Source: Xanthomarina sp. F2636L
GTDB taxonomy: Bacteria > Bacteroidota > Bacteroidia > Flavobacteriales > Flavobacteriaceae
Direction of reading: 5' to 3'
Length of the DNA: 64,000 bases
Assembly (NCBI RefSeq): GCF_026410195.1
Contig: NZ_JAPMLM010000054.1
Coordinates: 62,001-126,000 of the forward strand
The number at the start of each line of letters is the position of its first letter. Positions within the stretch are counted from its first letter, which is position 1. The position numbers were made by a program, and so were the translations under genes. Positions 42,834-52,293 of the stretch are shown here, piece by piece. A model generated the notes under the pieces. It saw only the letters and a program-made list of their open reading frames with translations. It was not told where the DNA came from and made no database searches.

Positions 42834-42850
42834 CTTTTTGTTATATTAGC
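42834..42850 (+). promoter_or_regulatory. TATATTAG promoter-like box before the Asn-synthase-like gene
   Basis: CTTTTTGTTATATTAGC contains TATATTAG at 42842-42849, and a TTG lies 26 bases upstream at 42813. The ATG follows 15 bases after the box. It repeats the words found before the gene at 27524. The spacing is longer than usual, so this is a weak call. Confidence 0.35.
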
Positions 42851-42864
42851 TGATAATTATCATT

Positions 42865-44244
42865 ATGACTATAACAACACCTATTATACCAAGCAAACTA
42901 ACATTTGCTAAAAAAACTAATAAACCCCATGAGCTAGATTTAGAAGCTATTTGCGTGTTTGTTGCTACTGGTTTTTTTATGGGAGACGATACCTATTGGA
43001 AAGATCAGGTTTGTTTAAAGCCTGGCCATACGCATAACCTTAACGAAGCAGGTGAACTCATAAAAAGCACCCCTTATTTTACTTGGCACTATACACCTAA
43101 AGACATTTCTTTTGAAGGGGCTTTAAAGGAATATATACATTTACTAAAGACTATTACTAAAGAGCAAGTGGGCGATAAGCCAGTTATCTTGGCGCTTTCT
43201 GGGGGTCTAGACAGTAGAAGTCAGGCCCTTATTTTAAAAGATTTTGATAATCCGGTACATGGCTACAGTTATGCTTTTGATGGTGGGTATCCAGAGCATA
43301 AAATTAGTGAACAAATTGCAAAAGTTTGTCATTTTACCTTTGATGGTTTTAAAATCCCGGAGGGCTATTTATGGAATTGTATCGATGAGTTAGCCGATAT
43401 TAATGGTTGTTATTCGGAATTTACCCACCCAAGACAAATGGCTATTTTACCAGAATTAAAAGCCATGGAAGGGGTTTTTTCTCTAGGACATTGGGGCGAT
43501 GTGCTGTTTGATAGAGGTGCACCTGAAGGAACTACAGAAAAAGATATCATTCCCTTGCTTTTTAAAAAGATGGTGAAGCCGAAAGGTGTGGAGCTTGCCG
43601 AAAAATTATGGCAGCACTGGAATTTGGAAGACGACTTTAAAAGTTATTTAATAACCCGCATTGAAACAGATTTAGCTGAAATAAAAATTGGCAATATTAG
43701 TGCCAAAGTACGTGCCTACAAAACGAGTCAATGGGCACACCGTTGGACCACCACAAACTTGTCTGTGTTTGAGGAAGCGCATCCTATAACACTACCGTTT
43801 TATGACAATAGAATGTGTGAGTTTATCTGCAGCATACCAGAAGCCTATTTAGCAGATAGACGTTTGCAACTTGCCCATTTAAAACAACATAAAAAGTTAG
43901 CAAATATTACTTGGCATGCCCAAAGACCTTATACTATTAATAATTACCAATATAATAAAGCACCATATAATCTTCCTTTTCGTATTATGAATAAACTGCA
44001 AAGAGAAGCAAAGACGCTACTAGGAAAAAAATATGTGCAACGTAATTGGGAATTACAGTTTATAGGTACTGCAAATGAAGAAGCATTAAAAAGCAGGATT
44101 TTTAATGCAGACTTTAATAGTTTTATACCTAAATACATGGTAGAAGATATATATAATCAGTTTAAAACAAACGACCCTATTAATTATGCACATGCTGTAA
44201 GTATGCTCTTAACCTTGTCTTTATGGCACCAAAAATATCATTAA
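42865..44244 (+). CDS. asparagine-synthase-like amidotransferase without glutaminase domain
   Basis: The 459-residue protein has the ATP-pyrophosphatase P-loop VILALSGGLDSRSQAL near residue 108, followed by HGYSYAFDGGYPEHKISEQI and SLGHWGDVLFDRG, as in the synthase half of asparagine synthase. The N-terminal part lacks the initial catalytic Cys of the glutaminase domain and is shortened. In glycan loci such proteins (for example WbpS) are thought to convert uronic acids to uronamides. That fits the UDP-GalNAcA enzymes at 21000 and 22813. Whether it uses ammonia or glutamine from another protein is unknown. Confidence 0.75.
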   Translation: MTITTPIIPSKLTFAKKTNKPHELDLEAICVFVATGFFMGDDTYWKDQVCLKPGHTHNLNEAGELIKSTPYFTWHYTPKDISFEGALKEYIHLLKTITKEQVGDKPVILALSGGLDSRSQALILKDFDNPVHGYSYAFDGGYPEHKISEQIAKVCHFTFDGFKIPEGYLWNCIDELADINGCYSEFTHPRQMAILPELKAMEGVFSLGHWGDVLFDRGAPEGTTEKDIIPLLFKKMVKPKGVELAEKLWQHWNLEDDFKSYLITRIETDLAEIKIGNISAKVRAYKTSQWAHRWTTTNLSVFEEAHPITLPFYDNRMCEFICSIPEAYLADRRLQLAHLKQHKKLANITWHAQRPYTINNYQYNKAPYNLPFRIMNKLQREAKTLLGKKYVQRNWELQFIGTANEEALKSRIFNADFNSFIPKYMVEDIYNQFKTNDPINYAHAVSMLLTLSLWHQKYH

Positions 44245-44253
44245 AACTTAGAC

Positions 44254-45270
44254 ATGAAATTATCTATTCTTATTCCCGTTTTTAATGGAGAACCTTTTAT
44301 AAGAAAGTCCTATCAATCTATTTTAAATCAAAACCTACAAGCTATAGATTATGAGATTGTTTATATTAATAATAACTCTACAGACCAAACGGTTGCTATA
44401 ATTAAAGAATTAATGACCCAAGACCCAAGGGTTAAAATATATCACCAAACTAATCAGGGGGAGGCTTATGCAAGAAATATGGGTATTGAGAAAGCAATGG
44501 GTACATATATATACCAATTAGATGTAGACGATGAAATATACTCTGGTGCACTTAAACGCCTCATATATGTGTTAGATACCCATCCTGAAATTGAAGCCGT
44601 TTTTGGGAAAACACTGAAGTCTAATCATACGATTGCCAATACCGTAAAACCAACAGATGAAACGCATGAGGTTCTTTTAAAAAAACCGCCATATTGGGGT
44701 ATTCATTGGCTTAAAAGTTTGAGTAAAGTTGCAGGGGTGCCTTGTTTTCTTTATAGAAAAGAAGTTTTTAAAAAAGTAGGTAAATACCACGAAGAATTGA
44801 AAGTTGGAACCGATACAGGCTTTGATGTTCGTTTAGGGATGACCTGCAACTTAGCATTTATTGATACCTATATTTTTTTATATTATATTCACCCCAACTC
44901 TGTCATGAGTCAAGTGAAGAAAAAGAACGAAATGATATTTCATACCTGGAAACGTTTTGTTAAAGATCATTTAGTTTTTTATTTAAGTCATGAGGTGCCT
45001 TTTGAATTTAAAAAAAGATTATTCAGACAATTATTTGCCATGATGGGGAAGCAAATTGTCTATTCGGAAGATTTTAATACTAGGAAAGCTATAAAGAAAC
45101 AGCTAATTCAAGAAATAAAACCTGTTAGGGTTCCTTGGTTTTTAAAAACATATCTTACTATCTTAGTTTACCTGCCGTTTAAACCATTTTTAAAATTTTA
45201 TGTTTATTATTTATCGCGTTGGTATGTAGATAGAAATTTAAATACTGGTTTTATATATAACAACATATAA
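44254..45270 (+). CDS. GT2 glycosyltransferase
   Basis: The 338-residue GT-A protein starts MKLSILIPVFNGEPFIRKSY and has IVYINNNSTDQTV near residue 42 and YQLDVDDEIYSGAL (DVDD, metal binding) near residue 95. The C-terminal half is basic with a hydrophobic stretch (FLKTYLTILVYLPFKPFL) that probably binds the membrane. It begins 9 bases after the amidotransferase gene. One sugar transfer to the lipid-linked glycan is the expected role. Confidence 0.87.
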   Translation: MKLSILIPVFNGEPFIRKSYQSILNQNLQAIDYEIVYINNNSTDQTVAIIKELMTQDPRVKIYHQTNQGEAYARNMGIEKAMGTYIYQLDVDDEIYSGALKRLIYVLDTHPEIEAVFGKTLKSNHTIANTVKPTDETHEVLLKKPPYWGIHWLKSLSKVAGVPCFLYRKEVFKKVGKYHEELKVGTDTGFDVRLGMTCNLAFIDTYIFLYYIHPNSVMSQVKKKNEMIFHTWKRFVKDHLVFYLSHEVPFEFKKRLFRQLFAMMGKQIVYSEDFNTRKAIKKQLIQEIKPVRVPWFLKTYLTILVYLPFKPFLKFYVYYLSRWYVDRNLNTGFIYNNI

Positions 45271-45324
45271 AATAATTTGATTCATTGTATTTAGGATCTT
45301 CGATTATAAAAACATTAAAAATTT

Positions 45325-46410
45325 ATGAATAAAGAACGTATAAAGGTTTTATATACTATATCTAATTTTAATACAGCAGGAAGTGGTAAAGTGGTTTACG
45401 ATTTAGTGCGTGGTCTTGACACATCAAAGTTTGATGTAGAGATAGCTTGTGAGGATAACAAGGGGGCTTTTTTTAAAACAGTAGAGGCATTAGGCCGGCC
45501 TATCCATATATTTACAACTAAAACACCTTATAAACCCTATTATAATTTATTATTTCGAGTTTGGAAAACCTCTAAATTTTATAAAAAAAACAAGTATGAT
45601 GTTATTCATTCTTGGCAATGGAGCAGCGATTGGACCGAAGCTTTAGCGGCACGGTTAGTTGGTGTGAAATGGTTATACACTAAAAAGGCTATGGGTTTTC
45701 ATAATAAACACTGGCATATAAAAAGCTATTTAGCCCATTTTATAATTACCATTAATGACCAAATGAAAGATTATTTTCCAAATAAAAAACAACAAGCTTT
45801 AATTCCTTTGGGTGTAGATACTAATTATTATAATCCTGAAAATTTTAAAAATAGTAGACAGGTAGATAGCTTGGACTTTAATATAATTACAGTTGCTAAT
45901 TTGGCACCTGTAAAAGAAATTCAACTTTTAATAAAGGCTATACATCAACTAAATAATTCAACAATAAAACTGACTATTGTCGGTGATTGTAATAATGAAT
46001 ATGGACGAGAAATGATAAGTTTAAAAGAGGAGTTAGCTCTTGATAATCAAGTTTGTTTTTTAGGTAAACATTTAGATGTTAGACCTTATATAGCAAAGTC
46101 TGATTTATTTGTGATAACCAGTAAGCAAGAGGGGATGCCTATGGCGCTAGTGGAAGCTATGAGTATGGGTATTCCCGTTATTGGTTCAAACGTACCAGGT
46201 GTAAATTACGTATTAAAAGATTTTAAAAACCTGTTATTTAAAGCAGGAGAGGTGGATGCTATAGCTACAAAAATTAAAGAAGTAAGAGCTTTAGAGGAAA
46301 AAACACGTATAAAGTTGGGTGAAGATTTACGTCAATATTGTGTGGATTATTTTGGCATGGATACTTTTATTAAAGCCCATGAAAATCTTTATACAGATTT
46401 AGTAAAGTAG
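45325..46410 (+). CDS. GT4 glycosyltransferase
   Basis: The 361-residue GT-B protein shows VLYTISNFNTAGSGKVVYDL (acceptor-domain glycine loop), DVIHSWQWSSDWTEAL, and in the donor domain VANLAPVKEIQLLIKAIHQL, FLGKHLDVRPYIAKSDLFVI and SKQEGMPMALVEAMSMGIPV (E-x7-E) near residue 270. No membrane helix is seen. A 240-base spacer without recognisable element follows. Confidence 0.87.
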   Translation: MNKERIKVLYTISNFNTAGSGKVVYDLVRGLDTSKFDVEIACEDNKGAFFKTVEALGRPIHIFTTKTPYKPYYNLLFRVWKTSKFYKKNKYDVIHSWQWSSDWTEALAARLVGVKWLYTKKAMGFHNKHWHIKSYLAHFIITINDQMKDYFPNKKQQALIPLGVDTNYYNPENFKNSRQVDSLDFNIITVANLAPVKEIQLLIKAIHQLNNSTIKLTIVGDCNNEYGREMISLKEELALDNQVCFLGKHLDVRPYIAKSDLFVITSKQEGMPMALVEAMSMGIPVIGSNVPGVNYVLKDFKNLLFKAGEVDAIATKIKEVRALEEKTRIKLGEDLRQYCVDYFGMDTFIKAHENLYTDLVK

Positions 46411-46650
46411 TTCTATTATAGGGCTATTGAGCAGCTTAAAGGGAGAATACATGTAACCTTAGGCATATTAATTTTTTTATTTGGTTGCATGATGAGCATC
46501 CAACTCTTAATCTCTATTCTAAAAGTTCCATTGTTGATAAACAAAAAACTAAACTTATATTTACCTCGGAAGACATAGATTGAATTGATATTATATTGAA
46601 TATTTTTGATACACAACTATTTTTAAGAACCTATACAAAGGCAAGGACTT

Positions 46651-47562
46651 ATGATTCATTTTATATATAACTACTTTTTAACAAGACAACCCACAAAAAA
46701 AAGTAATAAATTAAACCTTTGGATACAGTGGCAGGTTTATAAATTCTTAAAGGTAAATTTGATTAGGTTTTATAAAAATGTATCCAAAGATTCGTTAGGT
46801 ATTGATGATACTAGCAATATTATTGTGAGCTTAACCTCTTTTCCTGCAAGAATAGATGTGATTTATTTGTCTATAAGAAGCGTGTTAAATCAAACCCAAA
46901 GACCAAAAAAAATAGTGCTATGGTTGGGAGAAGAACAGTTTCCGCTAGGTGAAGAAGGTTTACCAAATACCTTATTAGAATTAAAGCCTTTAGGTTTAGA
47001 AATTGCCTTTTGTGAAGATATTAAAGCGCACAAAAAGTACTTTTTTGCTTTTCAAAAATATCCAGAGAATTTAATTGTTACTGTTGATGATGATGTGATA
47101 TACCCTAGAAGTCTTCTGTCTACATTATGGGAAACTCATCTTAAACATCCTAATAGTGTTGTTGCCAATCGCGTTCGCCTTATGGAAACGGAAAACGACC
47201 ATTTTAAACCGTATAGAGGATGGAAAATTAATGAGGTTGGAGCTATGAATCCGTCTAAAAAAATATTTTCTACTGGGGTTGGAGGCGTGCTATATCAACC
47301 TAGCCTTTTTCCTGAAGCCATGTTTGATATAGAAGGAATTCAAAAAGTAAACTGCATGAATGATGACATTTGGTTAAAAGCCAGTCAAATAACAAACAAC
47401 ATACCTGTGGCGTTTACAAATTATTATTTGAAACAATTTATTGAAATACCAGATTCTCAAAAGGAAAGTTTATACGCATTGAATGTTTTTGAAAACGATA
47501 ATGACAGACAAATTAAAGAAGTATTTGATTACTTTGGAATTACCAAAAAATATTTTGACTGA
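46651..47562 (+). CDS. putative glycosyltransferase with DDD motif, 303 aa
   Basis: The centre of the protein has IIVSLTSFPARIDVIYLSIR, SVLNQTQRPKKIVLWLGEEQ and NLIVTVDDDVIYPRSLLSTL near residue 145, giving a GT-A-like fold with the metal-binding DDD. The later NCMNDDIWLKASQI contains a possible catalytic acidic pair. This group is annotated as glycosyltransferases of unknown family. The first 30 residues are basic and amphipathic. It is the last plus-strand gene before a sulfotransferase on the opposite strand. Confidence 0.65.
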   Translation: MIHFIYNYFLTRQPTKKSNKLNLWIQWQVYKFLKVNLIRFYKNVSKDSLGIDDTSNIIVSLTSFPARIDVIYLSIRSVLNQTQRPKKIVLWLGEEQFPLGEEGLPNTLLELKPLGLEIAFCEDIKAHKKYFFAFQKYPENLIVTVDDDVIYPRSLLSTLWETHLKHPNSVVANRVRLMETENDHFKPYRGWKINEVGAMNPSKKIFSTGVGGVLYQPSLFPEAMFDIEGIQKVNCMNDDIWLKASQITNNIPVAFTNYYLKQFIEIPDSQKESLYALNVFENDNDRQIKEVFDYFGITKKYFD

Positions 47563-47600
47563 TTCAAACCAAATATCTCACTTTAAATATTAAATGAGAT

Positions 47601-48671
47601 TTACCTTAACCTGGATTTTATTCTTTGAATTATTGAGGGCGTTTTTTTGGTGTTGACATTTTTGTTATTACGTTTAATCATGGTAAAAATGAAATCATTT
47701 TGAATGGCAATTAAATTCTTTAGTTGTTCAATCTCAATTTCAAAAATTTCTTTATCCGATTTTATTTTGTATTTATTTTTATCAAACAATAAATTAAAAT
47801 CATAGTTAGGGAAATAGGTGTTGTGAATTTCTATGTTATCTTTTTCATAAAAACTCATTATTTCATTTGAATAAGAATAAAAAATAACTGGCTTTTCTTT
47901 AGAGTAAATTATGTCAGATGAATTAGTTATATTTTTATTTATGAGTTTTTTAATTTCATTGTCTACAGGGCTTTCAAAGACTTTGGAAGTTCGTCTTAAA
48001 ATATCACTATACCCTGCATGTATACCTTTATTAGCGTCGGACACCAGACTAAAGTCCTTATCTTCGAACCCTAATTTGCTTATGAAATCGGATAATAGAT
48101 TTTCATTAAATAATGTAATTTTATTTATAAAACCAACTTTTAACGCGTGCTCTCCAAAAATACTTTTAAAACCTTCAATACTTAACTTATAATCAGGTTC
48201 TTTTAGCCTATATGAATCTATCATGTATTCTTGAAACGATTTGCCTTGTTTTATTCCCCATTGTTGCCAAGCGGATAAACAATATTCATCTTGCCTCCTA
48301 ATATAGTATATAACTTCTATATTATTAAAAACAGAACTTATATCTTCAAGTAAATTTTTATCATTATTAAAGCATGAACGACTAGACAATCTTTCATCTG
48401 ACAAGATGATTGAATTAAGATTTTTTATTTCAGCTTCTTCTTTTAATAGAATTAAATCACGCTTTATATCAATTTTATTTTCTGTAAAAAGGATTTTATG
48501 AAAATACATACCAGGTTGAACCCAGTTCTTATCATCCGAATCACTTATTTTCATGAACTGGTTTACAATACCGATTCTTTGATTATTAAACTTGCTTATG
48601 TTTGCTTTTAAAAAACTTTGTATTGTACTTGAACCACATTTATTGTGACCTACATGTAAAATCAACTTCAT
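47601..48671 (-). CDS. putative sulfotransferase, 356 aa
   Basis: The N-terminus LILHVGHNKCGSSTIQSFL matches the 5'-phosphosulfate loop of sulfotransferases (KxGTT/S type, here KCGSST). VIYYIRRQDEYCLSAWQQWG near residue 120 resembles the 3'-phosphate motif, with Arg and Ser. These enzymes move sulfate from PAPS to hydroxyls of sugars. The C-terminus is basic. It is the only gene on the minus strand inside the glycosyltransferase array, and the truncated glycosyltransferase next to it suggests a rearrangement. PAPS-forming genes are not in this window. Confidence 0.68.
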   Translation of the reverse strand: MKLILHVGHNKCGSSTIQSFLKANISKFNNQRIGIVNQFMKISDSDDKNWVQPGMYFHKILFTENKIDIKRDLILLKEEAEIKNLNSIILSDERLSSRSCFNNDKNLLEDISSVFNNIEVIYYIRRQDEYCLSAWQQWGIKQGKSFQEYMIDSYRLKEPDYKLSIEGFKSIFGEHALKVGFINKITLFNENLLSDFISKLGFEDKDFSLVSDANKGIHAGYSDILRRTSKVFESPVDNEIKKLINKNITNSSDIIYSKEKPVIFYSYSNEIMSFYEKDNIEIHNTYFPNYDFNLLFDKNKYKIKSDKEIFEIEIEQLKNLIAIQNDFIFTMIKRNNKNVNTKKTPSIIQRIKSRLR

Positions 48672-48911
48672 TTGTAAATCATGTTTGAGCTTTTAGGAAG
48701 TGAAGATAGTTGAAAACTATTATTTTACAAATTAAGATTTTGTTTAAATTTGATTTATTTAATAATAATATCCAGAATAAATTTTTTAGCATTGATTAAT
48801 TTTAATAGGATATAATTTATATTATAATTTTAAGCGAGGATATTTTAGTGTAAACTTATTATAGGTACTTTGTGAAAGATTATTACATTTATATTTTTAA
48901 ACTATAATTTA

Positions 48912-49490
48912 TTGAAAAAATCTCTAATCAAGAAAGGGAATAATGGCTTTCAAATTATTTCTATAGGACAACAACACTGGAAAAAAGGTTATACTTATGC
49001 TCTAGATGCTTGTAGGACTCTTAAAGACCAAGATTTTGACTTTCATTACACCCTAATTGGAGGCACCAAGGATATTGAATTGGATTATCATATACATGAT
49101 TTGCAGCTTACAGATTTGGTAACACTTTTAGAATATCCGCCTAATACACAAGTGCAGACACTTTTACAGAACGCGGACTTACTGCTGTTATCCAGTGTGG
49201 CAGACGAAATAACACCTGTTGTTCCTAATGCTATGCTGAAAAACATATTGGTATTAAGTACCGATTGGGTTGGGGTGCAAGATGTGATTTTAGATGGTGA
49301 AACTGGTTTTATTGTACCTAAACGAAACTCGGAACGTTTGGCTGAAAAAGTCAAAGAAATTGCTAATTTACCAGAGGCTGAAAAAGACAAGATTCGTAAC
49401 AAGGCTTTACAAATCGTAAGTAATGCCTATAGTGACACACAAATAGCTGCTGACCTGTTTGATTTTTGCCAAGGTTTAAAAAATGATTAA
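48912..49490 (+). pseudogene. truncated GT4 glycosyltransferase (donor domain only)
   Basis: The 192 residues from a TTG start correspond to the C-terminal donor half of a GT4 enzyme: IISIGQQHWKKGYTYALDAC, ADLLLLSSVADEITPVVPNA (E-x7 region with Pro in place of the usual Glu-Ala) and TDWVGVQDVILDGETGFIVP. The N-terminal acceptor domain is missing, and the 240 bases upstream are AT-rich and open only for a few codons. It is probably a remnant, perhaps cut by the insertion of the sulfotransferase gene. The end overlaps the start of the next, complete GT4 gene by 8 bases, so the fragment may still serve as a leader cistron. Confidence 0.6.
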
Positions 49491-50685
49491 AGCGCAAACA
49501 CATACCGTAACTGTTGGATTGGTGCTTTCTACGGTGCCCGGATATTCCGAGACTTTTTTCAGAAATAAAATAAAAGGCCTTCAGAATGCTGGATTTGAGG
49601 TGGTGCTGTTTGTTGATTATACTCAAAAAACGGATGTCGATTTTCCTTGCCGCATTGTTGCCAGTCCCCAATTTGTCGGGCCTAGGATAAATAAAGTGTT
49701 TACGGTTTTAGGGGTGCTTTTTAAAGCCCTTTTTTTACAGCCTAAACGCAGCTTTGCCTTATATCAGTTGGATAAAAAAGACGGAATTATTTTTAAAAAC
49801 AGATTTAGAAATATTATTCTTAATCAATTTTTGTTGGGAGAAACTTTGGATTGGTTGCATTTTGGTTACGGTAAGTTAGCACATGGTCGCGAAAATGTAG
49901 CTGAAGCTATTGGTGCAAAAATGGCTGTTAGTTTTAGAGGTTTTGATTTGTATTTATCTCCTTTAAAGCATCCAGGATGCTACGATTTATTATTTAAAAA
50001 AGAGGTGCGTTACCACGTATTGTCACATGGCATGAAGCAAAGGCTAAAAGATAATCTAATTTCAGATCAAAAAATTCATGTAATTACACCTGCTATAAAT
50101 ACAGCTTTTTTTAGCCATCAAAAACCTATTGCCACAATGGACGATAATGTTATTAATATTGTTACCATTGCTCGTTTACATTGGATCAAGGGATTAGAGT
50201 ATACTTTAGAAGCCTTGGCTAAAGTGAAACAAAAACAAATCAAATTTAAATATACCATCATTGGGGATGGAGAAGAAAAGGAGCGTTTGGTTTATGCAAC
50301 CCATGAATTAGGAATTGCTGAAGACGTATTTTTTCCTGGGAAATTATCACACAATAAGGTGAAAGAGATATTAAAAACGACTAGTATTTATTTGCAATAT
50401 AGTATTCAAGAGGGATTTTGTAACGCTGTTTTGGAGGCCCAAGCTATGGGTTTACTTTGTATAGTATCTGACGCCGAAGGTTTAAAAGAAAATGTTTTAG
50501 ATACGCAAACAGGTTGGGTGGTTCCTAAAAGACAACCAGAAGTTTTGGCTAGAAAAATAATCGAAGTATCTAAGATGTCGAAAAGTGAACAACAGGAGAT
50601 AACAACGCAGGCCGTTTCTCGAGTAAATAAATTATTTAATTTGGAGCGCCAAAACCTATTGTTTAGAGAGTTTTATGAATGTTAA
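49483..50685 (+). CDS. GT4 glycosyltransferase
   Basis: The 400-residue GT-B protein has TVGLVLSTVPGYSETFFRNK near the N-terminus, AVSFRGFDLYLSPLKHPGC around residue 145, IVTIARLHWIKGLEYTLEAL near residue 225 and QYSIQEGFCNAVLEAQAMGL (E-x7-E) near residue 310. This pattern resembles WcaL/AmsK-type colanic acid transferases. It overlaps the truncated gene before it. A 247-base spacer with no clear signal follows. Confidence 0.87.
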   Translation: MIKAQTHTVTVGLVLSTVPGYSETFFRNKIKGLQNAGFEVVLFVDYTQKTDVDFPCRIVASPQFVGPRINKVFTVLGVLFKALFLQPKRSFALYQLDKKDGIIFKNRFRNIILNQFLLGETLDWLHFGYGKLAHGRENVAEAIGAKMAVSFRGFDLYLSPLKHPGCYDLLFKKEVRYHVLSHGMKQRLKDNLISDQKIHVITPAINTAFFSHQKPIATMDDNVINIVTIARLHWIKGLEYTLEALAKVKQKQIKFKYTIIGDGEEKERLVYATHELGIAEDVFFPGKLSHNKVKEILKTTSIYLQYSIQEGFCNAVLEAQAMGLLCIVSDAEGLKENVLDTQTGWVVPKRQPEVLARKIIEVSKMSKSEQQEITTQAVSRVNKLFNLERQNLLFREFYEC

Positions 50686-50932
50686 GTAGGGTTTAACAGT
50701 GGTAACTTTTTTCAAAACTTAAGAAATATGTGACAGTCTTCTGTTTTATAGTCAATTTTAATATTTAAGCAACTACTTAGGTTTTTTATAATTTTGATTG
50801 CAAATGTATATTTTTGAGATTCCTATAGACTTAATTGCTATTTAAGTTTTATAATTGTAATATGATTAGTTACGGCACGTGTTAAGGGCATGGACTTGTA
50901 ACCCGAACAGTTAAGAATTTTATTTTAAATAT

Positions 50933-51670
50933 ATGACGCATTACGAGTGGTTTCGATGGATTACTTTTCCTATAATGCCAGCACATTTGCAAACCGTACG
51001 ACGAGATATTAGAAAGCTCATTAATACCAGAGGGAAAAAAGAAGGTGTTTTATCCATTTTGGACGTAGGTGGAAGGAAGTCTCCTTACACAATAGGACTT
51101 AAAACTGACATTACTCTTTTAGATGTACCACAAGAAGAAGGAACTCGGGAAGCTTTAAATCTAGGGTTTACAAAGGATATTTTATCAACTATTCAACAAA
51201 AGCGTTCCAACATAAAAGATTTAATAATTCAAGACATGACTAATTCCACCTTGAATGATAACTCTTATGATGCTGTGGTTTGTATTGAAGTTATAGAGCA
51301 TGTGTTTGAAGATGCACTATTTGTTGAGAATATTTCTAAGGTTATCAATAAAGGTGGCTGGGCCTATTTTACAACACCCAATGGAGACTATATAAAAAAT
51401 GAAGGAGCCGATAAAAATCCTGACCATATTAGACACTATACAAAAGTGCAGTTACAAACATTATTAGAAAAGTATTTTGATAGAGTAGATGTGCATTATG
51501 GTGTAAAGACTGGAAAATATAGAGTACAAGGTTTAAAAAGTTATAGCCTTAAAAACCCAATACGAACTTTACTATCTATTTTTTCAAATATTATCAACAA
51601 TTTTCAGTCAAAAGGAGTCGAAAATAATTCTCAAAAAACAGCACATTTAATTGCGATTGGGTATAAATAA
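50933..51670 (+). CDS. class I SAM-dependent methyltransferase
   Basis: The 245-residue protein shows LSILDVGGRKSPYTIGLK (motif I) near residue 43, VVCIEVIEHVFEDALFVENI and GGWAYFTTPNGDYIKNEG, matching methyltransferase-11 type proteins of glycan loci. The substrate may be a sugar of the repeat unit. A sulfotransferase gene begins three bases after its stop, so both should be co-transcribed. Confidence 0.8.
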   Translation: MTHYEWFRWITFPIMPAHLQTVRRDIRKLINTRGKKEGVLSILDVGGRKSPYTIGLKTDITLLDVPQEEGTREALNLGFTKDILSTIQQKRSNIKDLIIQDMTNSTLNDNSYDAVVCIEVIEHVFEDALFVENISKVINKGGWAYFTTPNGDYIKNEGADKNPDHIRHYTKVQLQTLLEKYFDRVDVHYGVKTGKYRVQGLKSYSLKNPIRTLLSIFSNIINNFQSKGVENNSQKTAHLIAIGYK

Positions 51671-51673
51671 AAA

Positions 51674-52282
51674 ATGAAACAAAAAGTATTTATTTTAGGT
51701 TTTCAAAAAACAGGAACCACCTCTTTAGAACACGCTTTGCAAAATTTAGGCTATCGTGTTTATGGTGGAGACAAGAATTTAATGAAGTTTACTAATAGTG
51801 AAGACTTAAAAGCGTATATTAAAGAAACTTTAGTCAATTGGGATGCCGTACAAGATATGCCCTGGCCTTTATTCTATAGAGAGTTATTTGAGTTGTACCC
51901 AGACGCTAAATATATTTTAACTATTAGAGATACGGATAAATGGATACGAAGTGTGGTGACTTATTTTGCGAGTATTAGAATACCATTACATAAAAAAATA
52001 TATGGAGTACCTTGTGCCGAAGGGTTTGAAAATAGATATATAGAATTGTATGAACAAAGCAATAAAGAAATTTTAGATTTTTTTAAAAATAAGCCAAACT
52101 TTTTAGTTATGGAGATGGGTAAGAATTTTAATTTTAAAACTCTTTGTGAGTTTTTAGAAATTTTAGAAGTGCCAGATGAAGATTTTCCTCATGCTAGAAA
52201 TAACAAAAAACGAAAATTACCTAATTATAAACTATATCGAGATTTAAGATCGATGTACTGGAATTTAAAAAAGAAATATTAA
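51674..52282 (+). CDS. sulfotransferase family protein, 202 aa
   Basis: The N-terminal VFILGFQKTGTTSLEHALQN is the 5'-phosphosulfate binding loop (KTGTTS). ILTIRDTDKWIRSVVTYFAS near residue 95 is the 3'-phosphate binding region with Arg and Ser, as in eukaryote-like sulfotransferases found in marine bacteria. The product would sulfate a sugar using PAPS in the cytosol. With the gene at 47601 it points to a sulfated glycan. No membrane segment is seen. It lies between a methyltransferase and a GT4 gene. Confidence 0.83.
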   Translation: MKQKVFILGFQKTGTTSLEHALQNLGYRVYGGDKNLMKFTNSEDLKAYIKETLVNWDAVQDMPWPLFYRELFELYPDAKYILTIRDTDKWIRSVVTYFASIRIPLHKKIYGVPCAEGFENRYIELYEQSNKEILDFFKNKPNFLVMEMGKNFNFKTLCEFLEILEVPDEDFPHARNNKKRKLPNYKLYRDLRSMYWNLKKKY

Positions 52283-52293
52283 ACACGAAACGT

